Positions 35,756-43,796 of a stretch of 64,000 nt of DNA are shown one piece after another; the stretch's first letter is position 1; every line of letters starts with the position of its first letter. Source of the DNA: Novosphingobium fluoreni (GTDB taxonomy: Bacteria; Pseudomonadota; Alphaproteobacteria; Sphingomonadales; Sphingomonadaceae); NCBI RefSeq assembly GCF_014196615.1, contig NZ_JACIDY010000004.1:248001-312000 (forward strand), given 5' to 3'. The position numbers and the translations under genes were made by a program. Under the pieces are notes generated by a model. The model saw nothing but the letters and a program-made list of their open reading frames with translations, ran no database searches and was not told the origin of the DNA.

Positions 35756-36847
35756 TCAGACCTTGATGTTGCGCGCCGTGTACAACGGCAGATCCATTTC
35801 ATTGATCCAGCCCGGCGCATGCTCGGTAACGATCGGCACCGCGTTCACGATCAGCATCGCGGTTGCCACCAGTCCGGCGTCTTCGTCGGAGCGGGTCCGG
35901 CCGATATCCCACCGGATCTCGAAGCCTGGATCACCTGAAATCAGTACGGTGTACTGATGGTCGAGGCCCTTTTCCTGGTCGATCTTGGGCTGTGGCCAAT
36001 GCGGTGCGGCGGCAGGCGTAGTGCGGTTCACATGCTCCAGCACGATAAACGGCTTGCCCTTGTAATAACCTTCCACGCCAAAGCGAACCGCAGCGACGGT
36101 ACCCGCGTCCACCGGCCCCCACAGCGTCTGGTGCCCGACGTCGTGCGTTTCGCTATAATAAAAGGCTTCTAGCCGTTCGAGCTCGATACCCATGCGATCG
36201 GCGACTGCAGTGACTGTTCCCTGCCACGTAGTCATGGCGTGCGTCCCTTCGGACAGCAAGCATTTATAATCCTTGGGCTGCCCGAAACCATAGACTTCGC
36301 GCATGATCCACTCGACCGGGTACTTGCCGTAATCGGCCAATTCCTGCATTCGCACTTCGCTGACTTCGTCGCAATTCTTGAGCATCGCGACAGCGAGCCA
36401 CGGGCTGGCGAAGCCCGGGTCGATACCGGAGAAATAATAGGAAGACTGGCCTTCCTCGCACGCCTTTTCGATTGCCTCGCGATATTCCGGCGGGCCGACC
36501 CGGGGATTCGTCAGCGCATAGAGCGCGGCCGTGCCGACATTGATGCCGGCTGAGAGAAACTTGCAGATGGTATCGACGGATTCCTTCAGATGGCCGATGC
36601 CGTCGCCTAAGAAGACCAGCATGTCTGGCTTGAGGGCGATCAAAGCATCCTGGTCGTCAGTCGCGAGGACGCCGAGTTTGCGATCCATCCGGCAGATGTC
36701 GCCACTGTCCTGTCCCACCTTTGCCGGGTCGAACACAAGGTGACCAACGAGATCGAGATCAGGGTGATTGTCGATACCGATCAGACCTAATCTGCCGGTT
36801 GGCCCCGTTCCGCAATGAACGACGCGATACTTTCTTCCAGCCATCAT
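35756..36847 (-). CDS. Dihydrodipicolinate reductase-like NAD(P)-binding protein
   Basis: A 363-residue protein. The Rossmann start 'YRVVHCGTGPTGRLGLIGI' is followed by 'VGHLVFDPAKVGQDSGDICR', 'PDMLVFLGDGIGHLKESVDT' and 'GINVGTAALYALTNPRVGP'. This resembles DapB-like and 2,4-diaminopentanoate dehydrogenase-like proteins that stand in many sphingomonad catabolic clusters with unproven function. GGAG lies three bases before the ATG at 36847 and six before the next ATG (36844); either may be used. It is the first gene of the minus-strand operon, divergent from the CoA ligase. Confidence 0.75.
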   Translation of the reverse strand: MMAGRKYRVVHCGTGPTGRLGLIGIDNHPDLDLVGHLVFDPAKVGQDSGDICRMDRKLGVLATDDQDALIALKPDMLVFLGDGIGHLKESVDTICKFLSAGINVGTAALYALTNPRVGPPEYREAIEKACEEGQSSYYFSGIDPGFASPWLAVAMLKNCDEVSEVRMQELADYGKYPVEWIMREVYGFGQPKDYKCLLSEGTHAMTTWQGTVTAVADRMGIELERLEAFYYSETHDVGHQTLWGPVDAGTVAAVRFGVEGYYKGKPFIVLEHVNRTTPAAAPHWPQPKIDQEKGLDHQYTVLISGDPGFEIRWDIGRTRSDEDAGLVATAMLIVNAVPIVTEHAPGWINEMDLPLYTARNIKV

Positions 36848-37226
36848 ATTCTCCAGTTCAACTGCTTGTGGTTCCAAAGCAATGACGACGACGCGAGTGA
36901 AGAAACGTCGGGTTACTGCTAATTTGTCTTATCGGTACGTTGCCTTTAATTGCCGGGCTGTTCACGGCCGCAGCGTGCTGGCCAGCCAACGCTTTCGCGC
37001 AACACACCATTTGCGCCCTACTGCTCGCAATCCCCCCCACAGGGACGCGAGCCTCTCCGGAGCCGGGGGGCCGACTGCCATAGCCAACTTCAATGGGCGT
37101 TGGACACTAATGTATCCTAGCGAGGCTGTGTTGATCAGCGGTAGGGCTCGAATTAACGCGCGGCGACAGATGGCTACAACCGCCCCGCAGGCCGCCTTGA
37201 ATGATGGACCCGATAGGAGCTTTTGA
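36848..37226. other. Divergent control region
   Basis: 379 bases between the DapB-like operon (minus) and the CoA ligase-Rieske operon (plus). No gene is supported. It must hold promoters for both, but I do not see a convincing -35/-10 pair. The ligase start is preceded by a good ribosome site (ATAGGAGC, 37213-37220). Confidence 0.5.
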
Positions 37227-38795
37227 ATGTTTCTGCGCGATTTCGTGAGGCGATGCGCTGACAAGTTTGCAAACGACGTCGCCTTTATTGATGCCGATCG
37301 GCGTTCGACATGGGGCGAAATGCATCAGCGATCCAGTCAGCTAGCGAGCGCGATGCAGGGGCTCGGCATAAGGCCGGGAGATCGTACCGCCATTCTTTCT
37401 CACAATCGCATCGAGGTCGCGGAACATTGGTTCGCATGCCTTAAGATGGGGGCCGTACGCGCCGGCCTGAACTGGCGTTATTCGACACGGGAGATGATGC
37501 ATGTCATTCGCGATTGCGATGCGCGGCTGATTTTCATCGAGGCCAAGTGCCTCGGTAGTCTTGCCGAGCAGGTGCAGGAGCTTGCAGCGGAAGGTCGTGT
37601 CGTAGTCGGCTTTGGTGGTGAGCATGATCTGTCGCTTGACTATGACCGGCTGATTGCCTCTCACGATGGCGGCTTTAGCCTGCCAACGCTAGGCGAGGAC
37701 GACCTGGGTGCGATCGGCTATACGTCAGGCACCACTGGCAATCCCAAAGGGGTCCTTCTCAGCAATCGCAATCTGTTCACCTCGCTGGTTTTCAACAACA
37801 TGGTGAATGGCTATACCAAGCAGGACAGGCGCATCTACGTCACCAATCCCGCCGGCATCAACATCAACACGATGTGCATGAACATGATCACGGGCATGCC
37901 GACCGTACTCGAAAACTTCCAGGCAGAACGCTTCCTCGATCTGATCGAGGAGCACCGGATCACGACGGTCACCGTCGTCCCCACCATGCTGCGGCGGATC
38001 ATCGATGACGTGAAGACGGGCCACTGGGACGTCTCTTCGCTTCGCCAGGTTTGCTACGGCACGATGCCAGCGACTCCTGCTCTGATCCGCGATGCCTACG
38101 CCACTCTGGGTTGTGAGTTCCTCAACCGCTATGGTGTTTCGGAATCGACCGGAGCGATCGCCTTGCTTGACAATCCGGGGCATCAGCAGGCTTTGGCGGG
38201 CGAGTTCGAACTGCTGCGCTCTGTTGGGCGGGCGATGCCCCATGCCGATATCCAGATACGCGACGAGGAAGGGCGCGAGGTGCCGCGCGGTGAGCTGGGT
38301 CTGGTGTGGATCGGCGGCGACACCATCATGCAGGGCTATCTCAACCTGCCCGAACTCAACGAGAAGACGGTGTTCGGCAAGTGGCTCAAGACCGGCGACT
38401 TCGGCCGGATGGACGACCGCGGCTATGTCTTTTTGGGCGATCGCCAGCATAACATGATCGTTACGGGCGGCTTCAATGTCTATCCCAATGCGGTCGAGAA
38501 TGCGCTTGCCGAGCGCAAGGGCGTGGCCGAGGCTGCGGTATTCGGCATTCCTCACCCACAATGGGGCGAAGCGGTCGTCGCCGCCGTGACCCTAAGCGCG
38601 GGATCGAACCTGACCGCGGCAGACCTTGATCGGCACTGTCGCGAGAATGTTTCGAAATTCGAGGTGCCCAAGTATATCGTGGTACTGCCCGAACTGCCGC
38701 GTGGAAACACTGACAAGGTCAACAAGCGTGCGCTGCAGGACATGTTGTCGCAACCTGGCGGCGTTCCCTGGACCATCGACAAGGAGACGGTGTGA
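37227..38795 (+). CDS. Acyl-CoA synthetase (ipfF-like)
   Basis: A 522-residue AMP-forming ligase. It has the P-loop 'IGYTSGTTGNPKGVLLSN' (about 162-180), 'YGVSESTGAIALLDNPG' (A5-like), the hinge 'KTGDFGRMDDRGYVFLGDRQ' and the C-terminal Lys region 'LPRGNTDKVNKRAL'. It would activate a carboxylic acid as its CoA ester, giving the substrate of the following Rieske oxygenase. In ibuprofen-degrading Sphingomonas, IpfF has this role. Here the ligase is the first gene and its TGA overlaps the Rieske alpha start (TGATG), so expression is coupled. Whether the acid is aryl-propionic is not visible. Confidence 0.88.
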   Translation: MFLRDFVRRCADKFANDVAFIDADRRSTWGEMHQRSSQLASAMQGLGIRPGDRTAILSHNRIEVAEHWFACLKMGAVRAGLNWRYSTREMMHVIRDCDARLIFIEAKCLGSLAEQVQELAAEGRVVVGFGGEHDLSLDYDRLIASHDGGFSLPTLGEDDLGAIGYTSGTTGNPKGVLLSNRNLFTSLVFNNMVNGYTKQDRRIYVTNPAGININTMCMNMITGMPTVLENFQAERFLDLIEEHRITTVTVVPTMLRRIIDDVKTGHWDVSSLRQVCYGTMPATPALIRDAYATLGCEFLNRYGVSESTGAIALLDNPGHQQALAGEFELLRSVGRAMPHADIQIRDEEGREVPRGELGLVWIGGDTIMQGYLNLPELNEKTVFGKWLKTGDFGRMDDRGYVFLGDRQHNMIVTGGFNVYPNAVENALAERKGVAEAAVFGIPHPQWGEAVVAAVTLSAGSNLTAADLDRHCRENVSKFEVPKYIVVLPELPRGNTDKVNKRALQDMLSQPGGVPWTIDKETV

Positions 38796-40090
38796 TGAAC
38801 ATGATCGCGCCGGTGCAGGCCAGGATCGACTATCGTCATCTCGTGCAGGACGGGCGTCTGCACGGATCGCTCTACACCGACCCCGCCATATTCTCCGACG
38901 AAATGGAACGGATCTTCCATGGCGGCTGGAGCTTTGTCGCGCATGACAGCGAGATTCCCAATTCGGGCGATTTTGTTGTCCGCCGGGTCGGAACGCAGAC
39001 TTTGCTGGCGGTGCGCCGCAAGGATGGTGAGATCGGCATCTACTACAACCGCTGCCCGCATCGTGGTGCTAGCTTGTGCCAGTCTGCCTCCGGCAATCGC
39101 AGCCGCATCACCTGTCCGTATCACGCGTGGACGTTCGCGCTCGATGGCCGTCTGATCGGGCTGCCCGACGAAGATGCCTATCCTGCCGATTTCTCCAAGG
39201 CGGACAGCGGGCTCTCCCCGGTCGCACGGCAGGATAGCTACGGCGGGTTCATCTTCGTGAACCTCGTACCCAACGGTATATCGCTGGTCGACCATCTCGG
39301 CCGGGCCACCGACTTGATCGACAACCTGCTGGCCCTGTCACCCACCGGCCGCATCCGCCTCACCGCAGGCTGGATGAAGCATAAGATGCGTTCCAACTGG
39401 AAGATGATCGTCGAAAACCAGGTCGATGGCTATCACGCTCACGCGGTGCACGGCTCGCTGATCACAGCGAACCGCGTCTTCGCAACGGTCCGCGATCGCA
39501 AACCAACTTCCCCGACGAGGGTACGCGATTTCGGCAAAGGCCATACCGACATCGATCATCCCAGCGACTACCGTGCCGCAGGCGACAAGCTTTTTCGCTG
39601 GACCGGCGGCATCGCGCCGGAACGGCTGCCCAATTATGTCAAAGCCATGAACGATGCCTATGGCGAGGCGGAGGCGACCCGTCTGCTGATCGAAGGGCCA
39701 CCGCACTCCATGCTTTTTCCCAACCTGTCGCTCGCCGAAATGAACATTATGGTCATCGAGCCGATAAGCCCGACGGAATCGGTCCAGTACACCTGCCCCG
39801 TTTTCCTGGACGGAGCGGACGAACTGAATGAGCGCACGCTGCGCCGGTGCGAAGGCGCAATGGGGCCGGCGGGGTTTCTGATCGCCGACGATGCCGAAAT
39901 CGGCGAGCACACTCAGCAGGGCGTCAGTAACCGCGAACCGGAATGGATCATCCTGTCACGCGGGTTGGACAAAGAAATCGTGCAGCCTGATGGCGTACGC
40001 CTGGCCGGGCTGATGGACGAAACAAGCCAGCGCGGCTTCTGGAAGCACTATCGCGAAGTCATGTCTGTTGCTGACGGGGATGCCGCATGA
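38795..40090 (+). CDS. Rieske ring-hydroxylating oxygenase, alpha subunit (ipfA-like)
   Basis: 431 residues. The Rieske cluster ligands are CPHRG at 87-91 and CPYHAW at 107-112. The mononuclear iron site is in 'WKMIVENQVDGYHAHAVHG', with Asp 211 and His 214/219. A C-terminal Asp is likely in 'FLIADDAEIGEH'. It would insert O2 into an aromatic ring. No ferredoxin or reductase gene lies near, so electron donors must come from elsewhere. Its start is the ATG overlapping the ligase stop. Together with the beta subunit, ligase, thiolase-like and DUF35 genes it mirrors ipfAB, where the true substrate is an aryl-acyl-CoA. Confidence 0.92.
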   Translation: MNMIAPVQARIDYRHLVQDGRLHGSLYTDPAIFSDEMERIFHGGWSFVAHDSEIPNSGDFVVRRVGTQTLLAVRRKDGEIGIYYNRCPHRGASLCQSASGNRSRITCPYHAWTFALDGRLIGLPDEDAYPADFSKADSGLSPVARQDSYGGFIFVNLVPNGISLVDHLGRATDLIDNLLALSPTGRIRLTAGWMKHKMRSNWKMIVENQVDGYHAHAVHGSLITANRVFATVRDRKPTSPTRVRDFGKGHTDIDHPSDYRAAGDKLFRWTGGIAPERLPNYVKAMNDAYGEAEATRLLIEGPPHSMLFPNLSLAEMNIMVIEPISPTESVQYTCPVFLDGADELNERTLRRCEGAMGPAGFLIADDAEIGEHTQQGVSNREPEWIILSRGLDKEIVQPDGVRLAGLMDETSQRGFWKHYREVMSVADGDAA

Positions 40091-40578
40091 CCGCTTCTCC
40101 TGTAGACTGTAAGTCGATCGACCGCGCCACGATCGAACAATTTCTGTTCCACGAGGCGCGACTGCAGGACGAACATCGTTACGACGAATGGGAGGCGCTG
40201 TGGGACGACGACGCGCTCTATTGGGTTCCCATGCGTGAAGGCGCGGACCCAACGCGTGAGGTCTCCTACGTCTATGACAATCGCGCCCGCATCTCCAGCC
40301 GGGTCCGGCAGTTGAAAACCGGACTTCGGCACGCCCAGGCGCCGCAGTCGAAGCTACGTCGCACGATCTCCAACATTGAGATCGCGTGGGGAGACAACGA
40401 ATTAATGGTAGAGGCCAATTTCGTGCTGATCGAAAGCCGCCGTCAGGCGCTCACCATTTGGGGCGGTCGCACGAGCTATGTCCTCGTGCCCGTTGGCGAC
40501 GATATCAAGCTGCGCCGCAAGACGGTTGTGCTTGTCAATTGCGAGCACCCTATCGACAACCTGGCCTTCCTGATCTAA
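40087..40578 (+). CDS. Ring-hydroxylating oxygenase, beta subunit (ipfB-like)
   Basis: 163 residues with the small-subunit cystatin-like fold: 'IEQFLFHEARLQDEHRYDEW', 'LWDDDALYWVPMREGADP', 'ISSRVRQLKTGLRHAQAPQSK' and 'RRKTVVLVNCEHPIDNLAFL'. These are the familiar marks of aromatic dioxygenase beta subunits, which support the alpha hexamer and do no catalysis. ATGA overlap with the alpha gene shows coupled translation. It fixes the pair as a two-subunit (alpha3-beta3 type) enzyme rather than an alpha-only one. Confidence 0.92.
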   Translation: MTASPVDCKSIDRATIEQFLFHEARLQDEHRYDEWEALWDDDALYWVPMREGADPTREVSYVYDNRARISSRVRQLKTGLRHAQAPQSKLRRTISNIEIAWGDNELMVEANFVLIESRRQALTIWGGRTSYVLVPVGDDIKLRRKTVVLVNCEHPIDNLAFLI

Positions 40579-40581
40579 TCA

Positions 40582-41751
40582 ATGCCGCTCGCTGCCGCCA
40601 TCTCCGGGCTGGGCCTCGCCGGGCTTACCCGTGACACCTTCGTGGCTCCTGCCGAGTTGGCTAGGCAAGCCGTCGTTGCTGCGGCAGGCGACGCGGGGTT
40701 GCCGGTCGGGGCCATTGACGGTCTGATCGTCTGCCGGACAAGTGCGGCAAACGACGCGGTGCTTGGCCTCGATCTGCAGCGCGCCTTGGGTTTGCGCGAC
40801 CTGCGATTGAACCGGATCACCTTGTGCGAGGGGGCGAGCGCTCTTGCCGCGATTCAGCTTGCGGCGATGGCCGTAACCTGCGGAATTGCGAACACTGTTG
40901 CCTGCGTGTTTGCCGACGCACCGCTTGCCCGGGACAAGAAGACCGGCGCCGCGTTCGGCCGCCTCAAGACATCGTCCGGTATGGAGGGCTTGCGCTATAG
41001 CGCGGGCCTCTTTGGAGGGGCGGCTACCTATGCGCTGAGCGCTGCGCGTTATCTTGCGCTTCATGCTCTCGACGAGACGGTACTGGCGGATGTCGCGATC
41101 ACCACGCGGCGATGGGCCGAACTCAACCCGGGAGCTGTTCATCGCAAGCCCTTGACCCTCGATGCCTATCTCAACGCCCGCATGATCGCCGAACCGCTTC
41201 GCCTGTTCGATTGTTCGGCGCCAGTGAACGGCAGCGTCGCCGTGATCGTGACAAGCCCCGCGCGGGCGGTCGATGGAGCGCAGCCGCCGGTGCACATCCT
41301 TGCCTCCGCTGATGGTCATCCCGGCGTCCCCGACCGGGCGGGGCACGACCGGATACTCACCCATGGCGGCGCAATCGCGGGCCCGGCCCTTTTCGAAGCA
41401 ACAGATTTGCGACCCCAGGACATCGATATGGGGCAATTTTACGACGCCTTTTCAATCTTACCGCTGTTAACGCTGGAGGCTTACGGATTTCATCCGCCAA
41501 GTGAGGGCAGGCTCGCTTATCGGGACGGAGCGGCAGGGCCCGGAGGCAGCGGCATGCCGATCAACACGGGCGGCGGTCATTTGTCCGGCTATTATCTACA
41601 GGGTATGACGCCTGTTGCCGAAGCTGTCATCCAGGCGCGGGGCCAGGCTGGCGACCGCCAAGTGCCCGGCATTCGCCGCATATTGGTCACCAATGATGGC
41701 GGGCGCTTCGACTACCACATCGGGATGATCCTGGGGACGACAGGCGGATGA
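40582..41751 (+). CDS. Thiolase-fold SCPx/Ltp2-like protein without nucleophilic Cys (ipfD-like)
   Basis: 389 residues of the thiolase-like lipid-transfer type. At the nucleophile position the sequence reads 'ITLCEGASALAAIQLAA', where alignment on the following helix puts Gly in place of the catalytic Cys. The C-terminal loop is 'PINTGGGHLSGYYLQG', and a Tyr stands in 'DMGQFYDAFSILPLLTLEAYGF'. These traits fit Ltp2-type retro-aldolases, which act in a complex with a DUF35 protein; the next gene, ATGA-coupled, is one. In the ipf pathway the equivalent protein (IpfD) removes the acyl-CoA chain after dioxygenation. It starts three bases after the beta-subunit stop. Confidence 0.82.
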   Translation: MPLAAAISGLGLAGLTRDTFVAPAELARQAVVAAAGDAGLPVGAIDGLIVCRTSAANDAVLGLDLQRALGLRDLRLNRITLCEGASALAAIQLAAMAVTCGIANTVACVFADAPLARDKKTGAAFGRLKTSSGMEGLRYSAGLFGGAATYALSAARYLALHALDETVLADVAITTRRWAELNPGAVHRKPLTLDAYLNARMIAEPLRLFDCSAPVNGSVAVIVTSPARAVDGAQPPVHILASADGHPGVPDRAGHDRILTHGGAIAGPALFEATDLRPQDIDMGQFYDAFSILPLLTLEAYGFHPPSEGRLAYRDGAAGPGGSGMPINTGGGHLSGYYLQGMTPVAEAVIQARGQAGDRQVPGIRRILVTNDGGRFDYHIGMILGTTGG

Positions 41752-42155
41752 GCTACGACAAGCTTCCGGTACCCGATCCCGATCTGGCCTCAGCGTTGTT
41801 TTTCGCGGCACTCGATGCGGGGCAGCTTGAGATTCAACGCTGCGCCCGTTGCGGCACGCCGCACCTGGCGGTCATCCTATGCGATGCCTGTGGTGGTGAT
41901 GTATTTCTTGCCGAACGCGCAACCGGCAGTGGCATCATCTACAGCGCCACGCGCTGCCATACGGTACACCATCCGGCCTTTGCCGATCTCGCACCGTTCA
42001 CGGGGGGTATCGTCGAACTGTCAGAGGGACCGCGTCTGTTCGCTCCCCTGATCGGCCCCGGCCCCTTCGCGGTGGGGCAAGCGGTCACAGCTGAAGTGCT
42101 GCGTGTGGGAGATCGAAAGCTGGTCGCATTTCGAAGGACGGGCGCGACCGTATAA
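41748..42155 (+). CDS. DUF35 OB-fold/zinc-ribbon protein (ipfE-like)
   Basis: 135 residues. The rubredoxin-like zinc knuckle 'RCARCGTPHLAVILCDACGG' has four Cys (two CxxC pairs, about 27-45). It is followed by the OB-fold with 'GSGIIYSATRCHTVHHPAFA'. DUF35 proteins bind acyl-CoA and form the obligate partner of Ltp2-type thiolase-fold aldolases. Its ATG overlaps the stop of the partner gene. It is the last gene of the five-gene operon and runs toward the convergent citryl-CoA lyase-like gene, 16 bases away, with no clear terminator between. Confidence 0.85.
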   Translation: MSYDKLPVPDPDLASALFFAALDAGQLEIQRCARCGTPHLAVILCDACGGDVFLAERATGSGIIYSATRCHTVHHPAFADLAPFTGGIVELSEGPRLFAPLIGPGPFAVGQAVTAEVLRVGDRKLVAFRRTGATV

Positions 42156-42171
42156 CCTACGAAACCAGCCG

Positions 42172-42954
42172 TCATCGCCGCGCGAGGATCTTTCTGGCAC
42201 GGATACGGACAGGTTCGTCCACCATCTTACCATCGACCACGGCGACGCCATCACCGCTGTCCAATACGCGCAGCGCCCAGTCGATGGCGTCTGCGGATGG
42301 CACAAACGCGTCTCGTATCACCGCGATCTGACGAGGATGGATCGCCAGCTTGCCACCAAAGCCGATGGAAGCAGCATGGCGGGCGTCGTCCGCGGCCGCC
42401 GCGCCGTCGCCGACATCCGTCGTGACCCCGTCCAGGGGCGCGGGCAGATTACCGATGCGGGAAGCGAAGACCATCTCCGCCCGCGCGGCCGCCAAGGCAT
42501 CGCGTACATGATCGCAGCCGAGGTCGGCCGCATAATCGACCGATCCGAAAGCCAGACGCGCCGCAGCGCCGCAACGCGCAATATCGCGCGCGGCCGCCAT
42601 GCCCACGACTGTCTCCACCAATACAATGACAGGCTTGCAGCGCGCGACACGCGCCACGTCTTCGGGTCGCTCTGCCATTGGCAGCATGATGGCGGCGACC
42701 GGAAGTCCCGATACGGCGGCAATGTCGGCGTCGTGCCACGATGTTCCCGCGGCATTGATCCGCACTATGATCGGCAGTTCGGTAAAATCGGCGCGTAACG
42801 CCGACAACGCCGCACCCTTGCTGGCTGGAGCGACGGCATCCTCCAGGTCGAGGATAACCGCGTCCGCCCCGCTTGTCGCCGCTTTGGCGAAGCGTTCTGG
42901 CCTATCGGCGGGGACGAAGAGCGGTGCAAGGCAAGTTGCGACACTCATCGCCAT
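42172..42954 (-). CDS. HpcH/CitE-type CoA-ester lyase (citramalyl-CoA lyase-like)
   Basis: A 260-residue TIM-barrel lyase: 'LFVPADRPERFAKAATSGADA' and 'VILDLEDAVAPASKGAAL' at the N-terminus, 'PVIVLVETVVGMAAARDIA', the metal-binding 'FGSVDYAADLG', and 'GFGGKLAIHPRQIAVI' at the end. Family members split citryl-, malyl- or citramalyl-CoA into acetyl-CoA and an oxo acid. As last gene of the operon with a MaoC hydratase and a class III CoA-transferase it fits (S)-citramalyl-CoA lyase. ATGs at 42954 and 42948 overlap the upstream stop, and the second forms ATGA. The choice between them is open. Confidence 0.85.
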   Translation of the reverse strand: MAMSVATCLAPLFVPADRPERFAKAATSGADAVILDLEDAVAPASKGAALSALRADFTELPIIVRINAAGTSWHDADIAAVSGLPVAAIMLPMAERPEDVARVARCKPVIVLVETVVGMAAARDIARCGAAARLAFGSVDYAADLGCDHVRDALAAARAEMVFASRIGNLPAPLDGVTTDVGDGAAAADDARHAASIGFGGKLAIHPRQIAVIRDAFVPSADAIDWALRVLDSGDGVAVVDGKMVDEPVRIRARKILARR

Positions 42955-43796
42955 TCGGCTTGGGCCTGCATCGCCACGGCCCCCTCAGGCATGGCGCTCC
43001 ACAAATTCATCCGACCGTCCGTCAAAGGTCCGGCATGCAAAGCGAGAGGTGCCCCCGCAATCGCTGGGGAAAGCCCACGGAACGCAAAGCTGTCTGGCGC
43101 GCGGCCATGGCAGCGGGCGGCATGGTAAAACAGCAATGTCGCCTGAAGCGGTCCCTGAACGACAAGCCCGGGATATCCCTCTTCCCCTGTCGCATAAGAC
43201 AGATCGTAGTGAATGCGATGCGCGTTGAACGTGATTGCCGAATAGCGGAAGAGAAGCGGCGGAGTCATGTCTACGCTCGCCACCGTTTTGCCCTGGGACG
43301 CCACATCGGCACTTGCCCCCTTGGCGGCGGCGTCAGCCGGCTGGCGATAGACCAGTGTCTGGCGCTCCGTCACCGCGTCGCGCCCATCGGCGATAATATG
43401 ATGATCGATATCGACGAAGCACAGCGCGCCGCCGCTCCCCTGCTTGACCTCGACCGATGCGACCACCGACTTACGCTGGATAGCTTCGCCAACCTTGAGA
43501 TCTCCATCAAAGGCGATCTTGCTGCTAGCCCACATCCGGCGCGGCAGAGGAACTGGAGGCAGAAAGCCGCCACGTGCCGGATGCCCGTCCGGCCCCAACT
43601 GCCATGTCGGGGCGACTGTCAGGCAGAGGCAGAAATGCAGGAGGCGTGGTGCAGCCTCGCCCACACGCGCCGGCTCCGCGTTCAGGCCCATGGTGGCGTT
43701 AAAGCGATCGACGAGCGACGGGCTCACCACGTCCTCCGCCACTTGATGGCGACCGATCCAGGTGCGAAGATGCGTCAGGTCGATATCGTCGTTCAT
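42945..43796 (-). CDS. MaoC-type acyl dehydratase, itaconyl/mesaconyl-CoA hydratase-like
   Basis: A 283-residue two-domain hotdog protein. The N-terminal half resembles the 'FAS1_DH' domain with 'LPPVPLPRRMWASSKIAFDG'. The C-terminal hotdog holds 'YSAITFNAHRIHYDLSYA', the hydratase loop with Asn/His, and 'GYPGLVVQGPLQATLLFYH'. This is the arrangement of mesaconyl-C4-CoA and itaconyl-CoA hydratases. ATGA overlap joins it to the upstream CoA-transferase gene, and its TGA overlaps the downstream lyase start. Together these genes describe activation, hydration and cleavage of a C5 dicarboxylate. Confidence 0.85.
   Translation of the reverse strand: MNDDIDLTHLRTWIGRHQVAEDVVSPSLVDRFNATMGLNAEPARVGEAAPRLLHFCLCLTVAPTWQLGPDGHPARGGFLPPVPLPRRMWASSKIAFDGDLKVGEAIQRKSVVASVEVKQGSGGALCFVDIDHHIIADGRDAVTERQTLVYRQPADAAAKGASADVASQGKTVASVDMTPPLLFRYSAITFNAHRIHYDLSYATGEEGYPGLVVQGPLQATLLFYHAARCHGRAPDSFAFRGLSPAIAGAPLALHAGPLTDGRMNLWSAMPEGAVAMQAQAEWR

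Noticed and set aside
36848..37226. A small gene on either strand in the divergent spacer
   Set aside because: The short frames lack ribosome sites and protein-like composition, and the spacer is better explained as a control region.
37227..42155. Naming these genes ipfF, ipfA, ipfB, ipfD, ipfE outright
   Set aside because: The match is by gene composition and motifs only. Without a sequence comparison, gene symbols were left blank.
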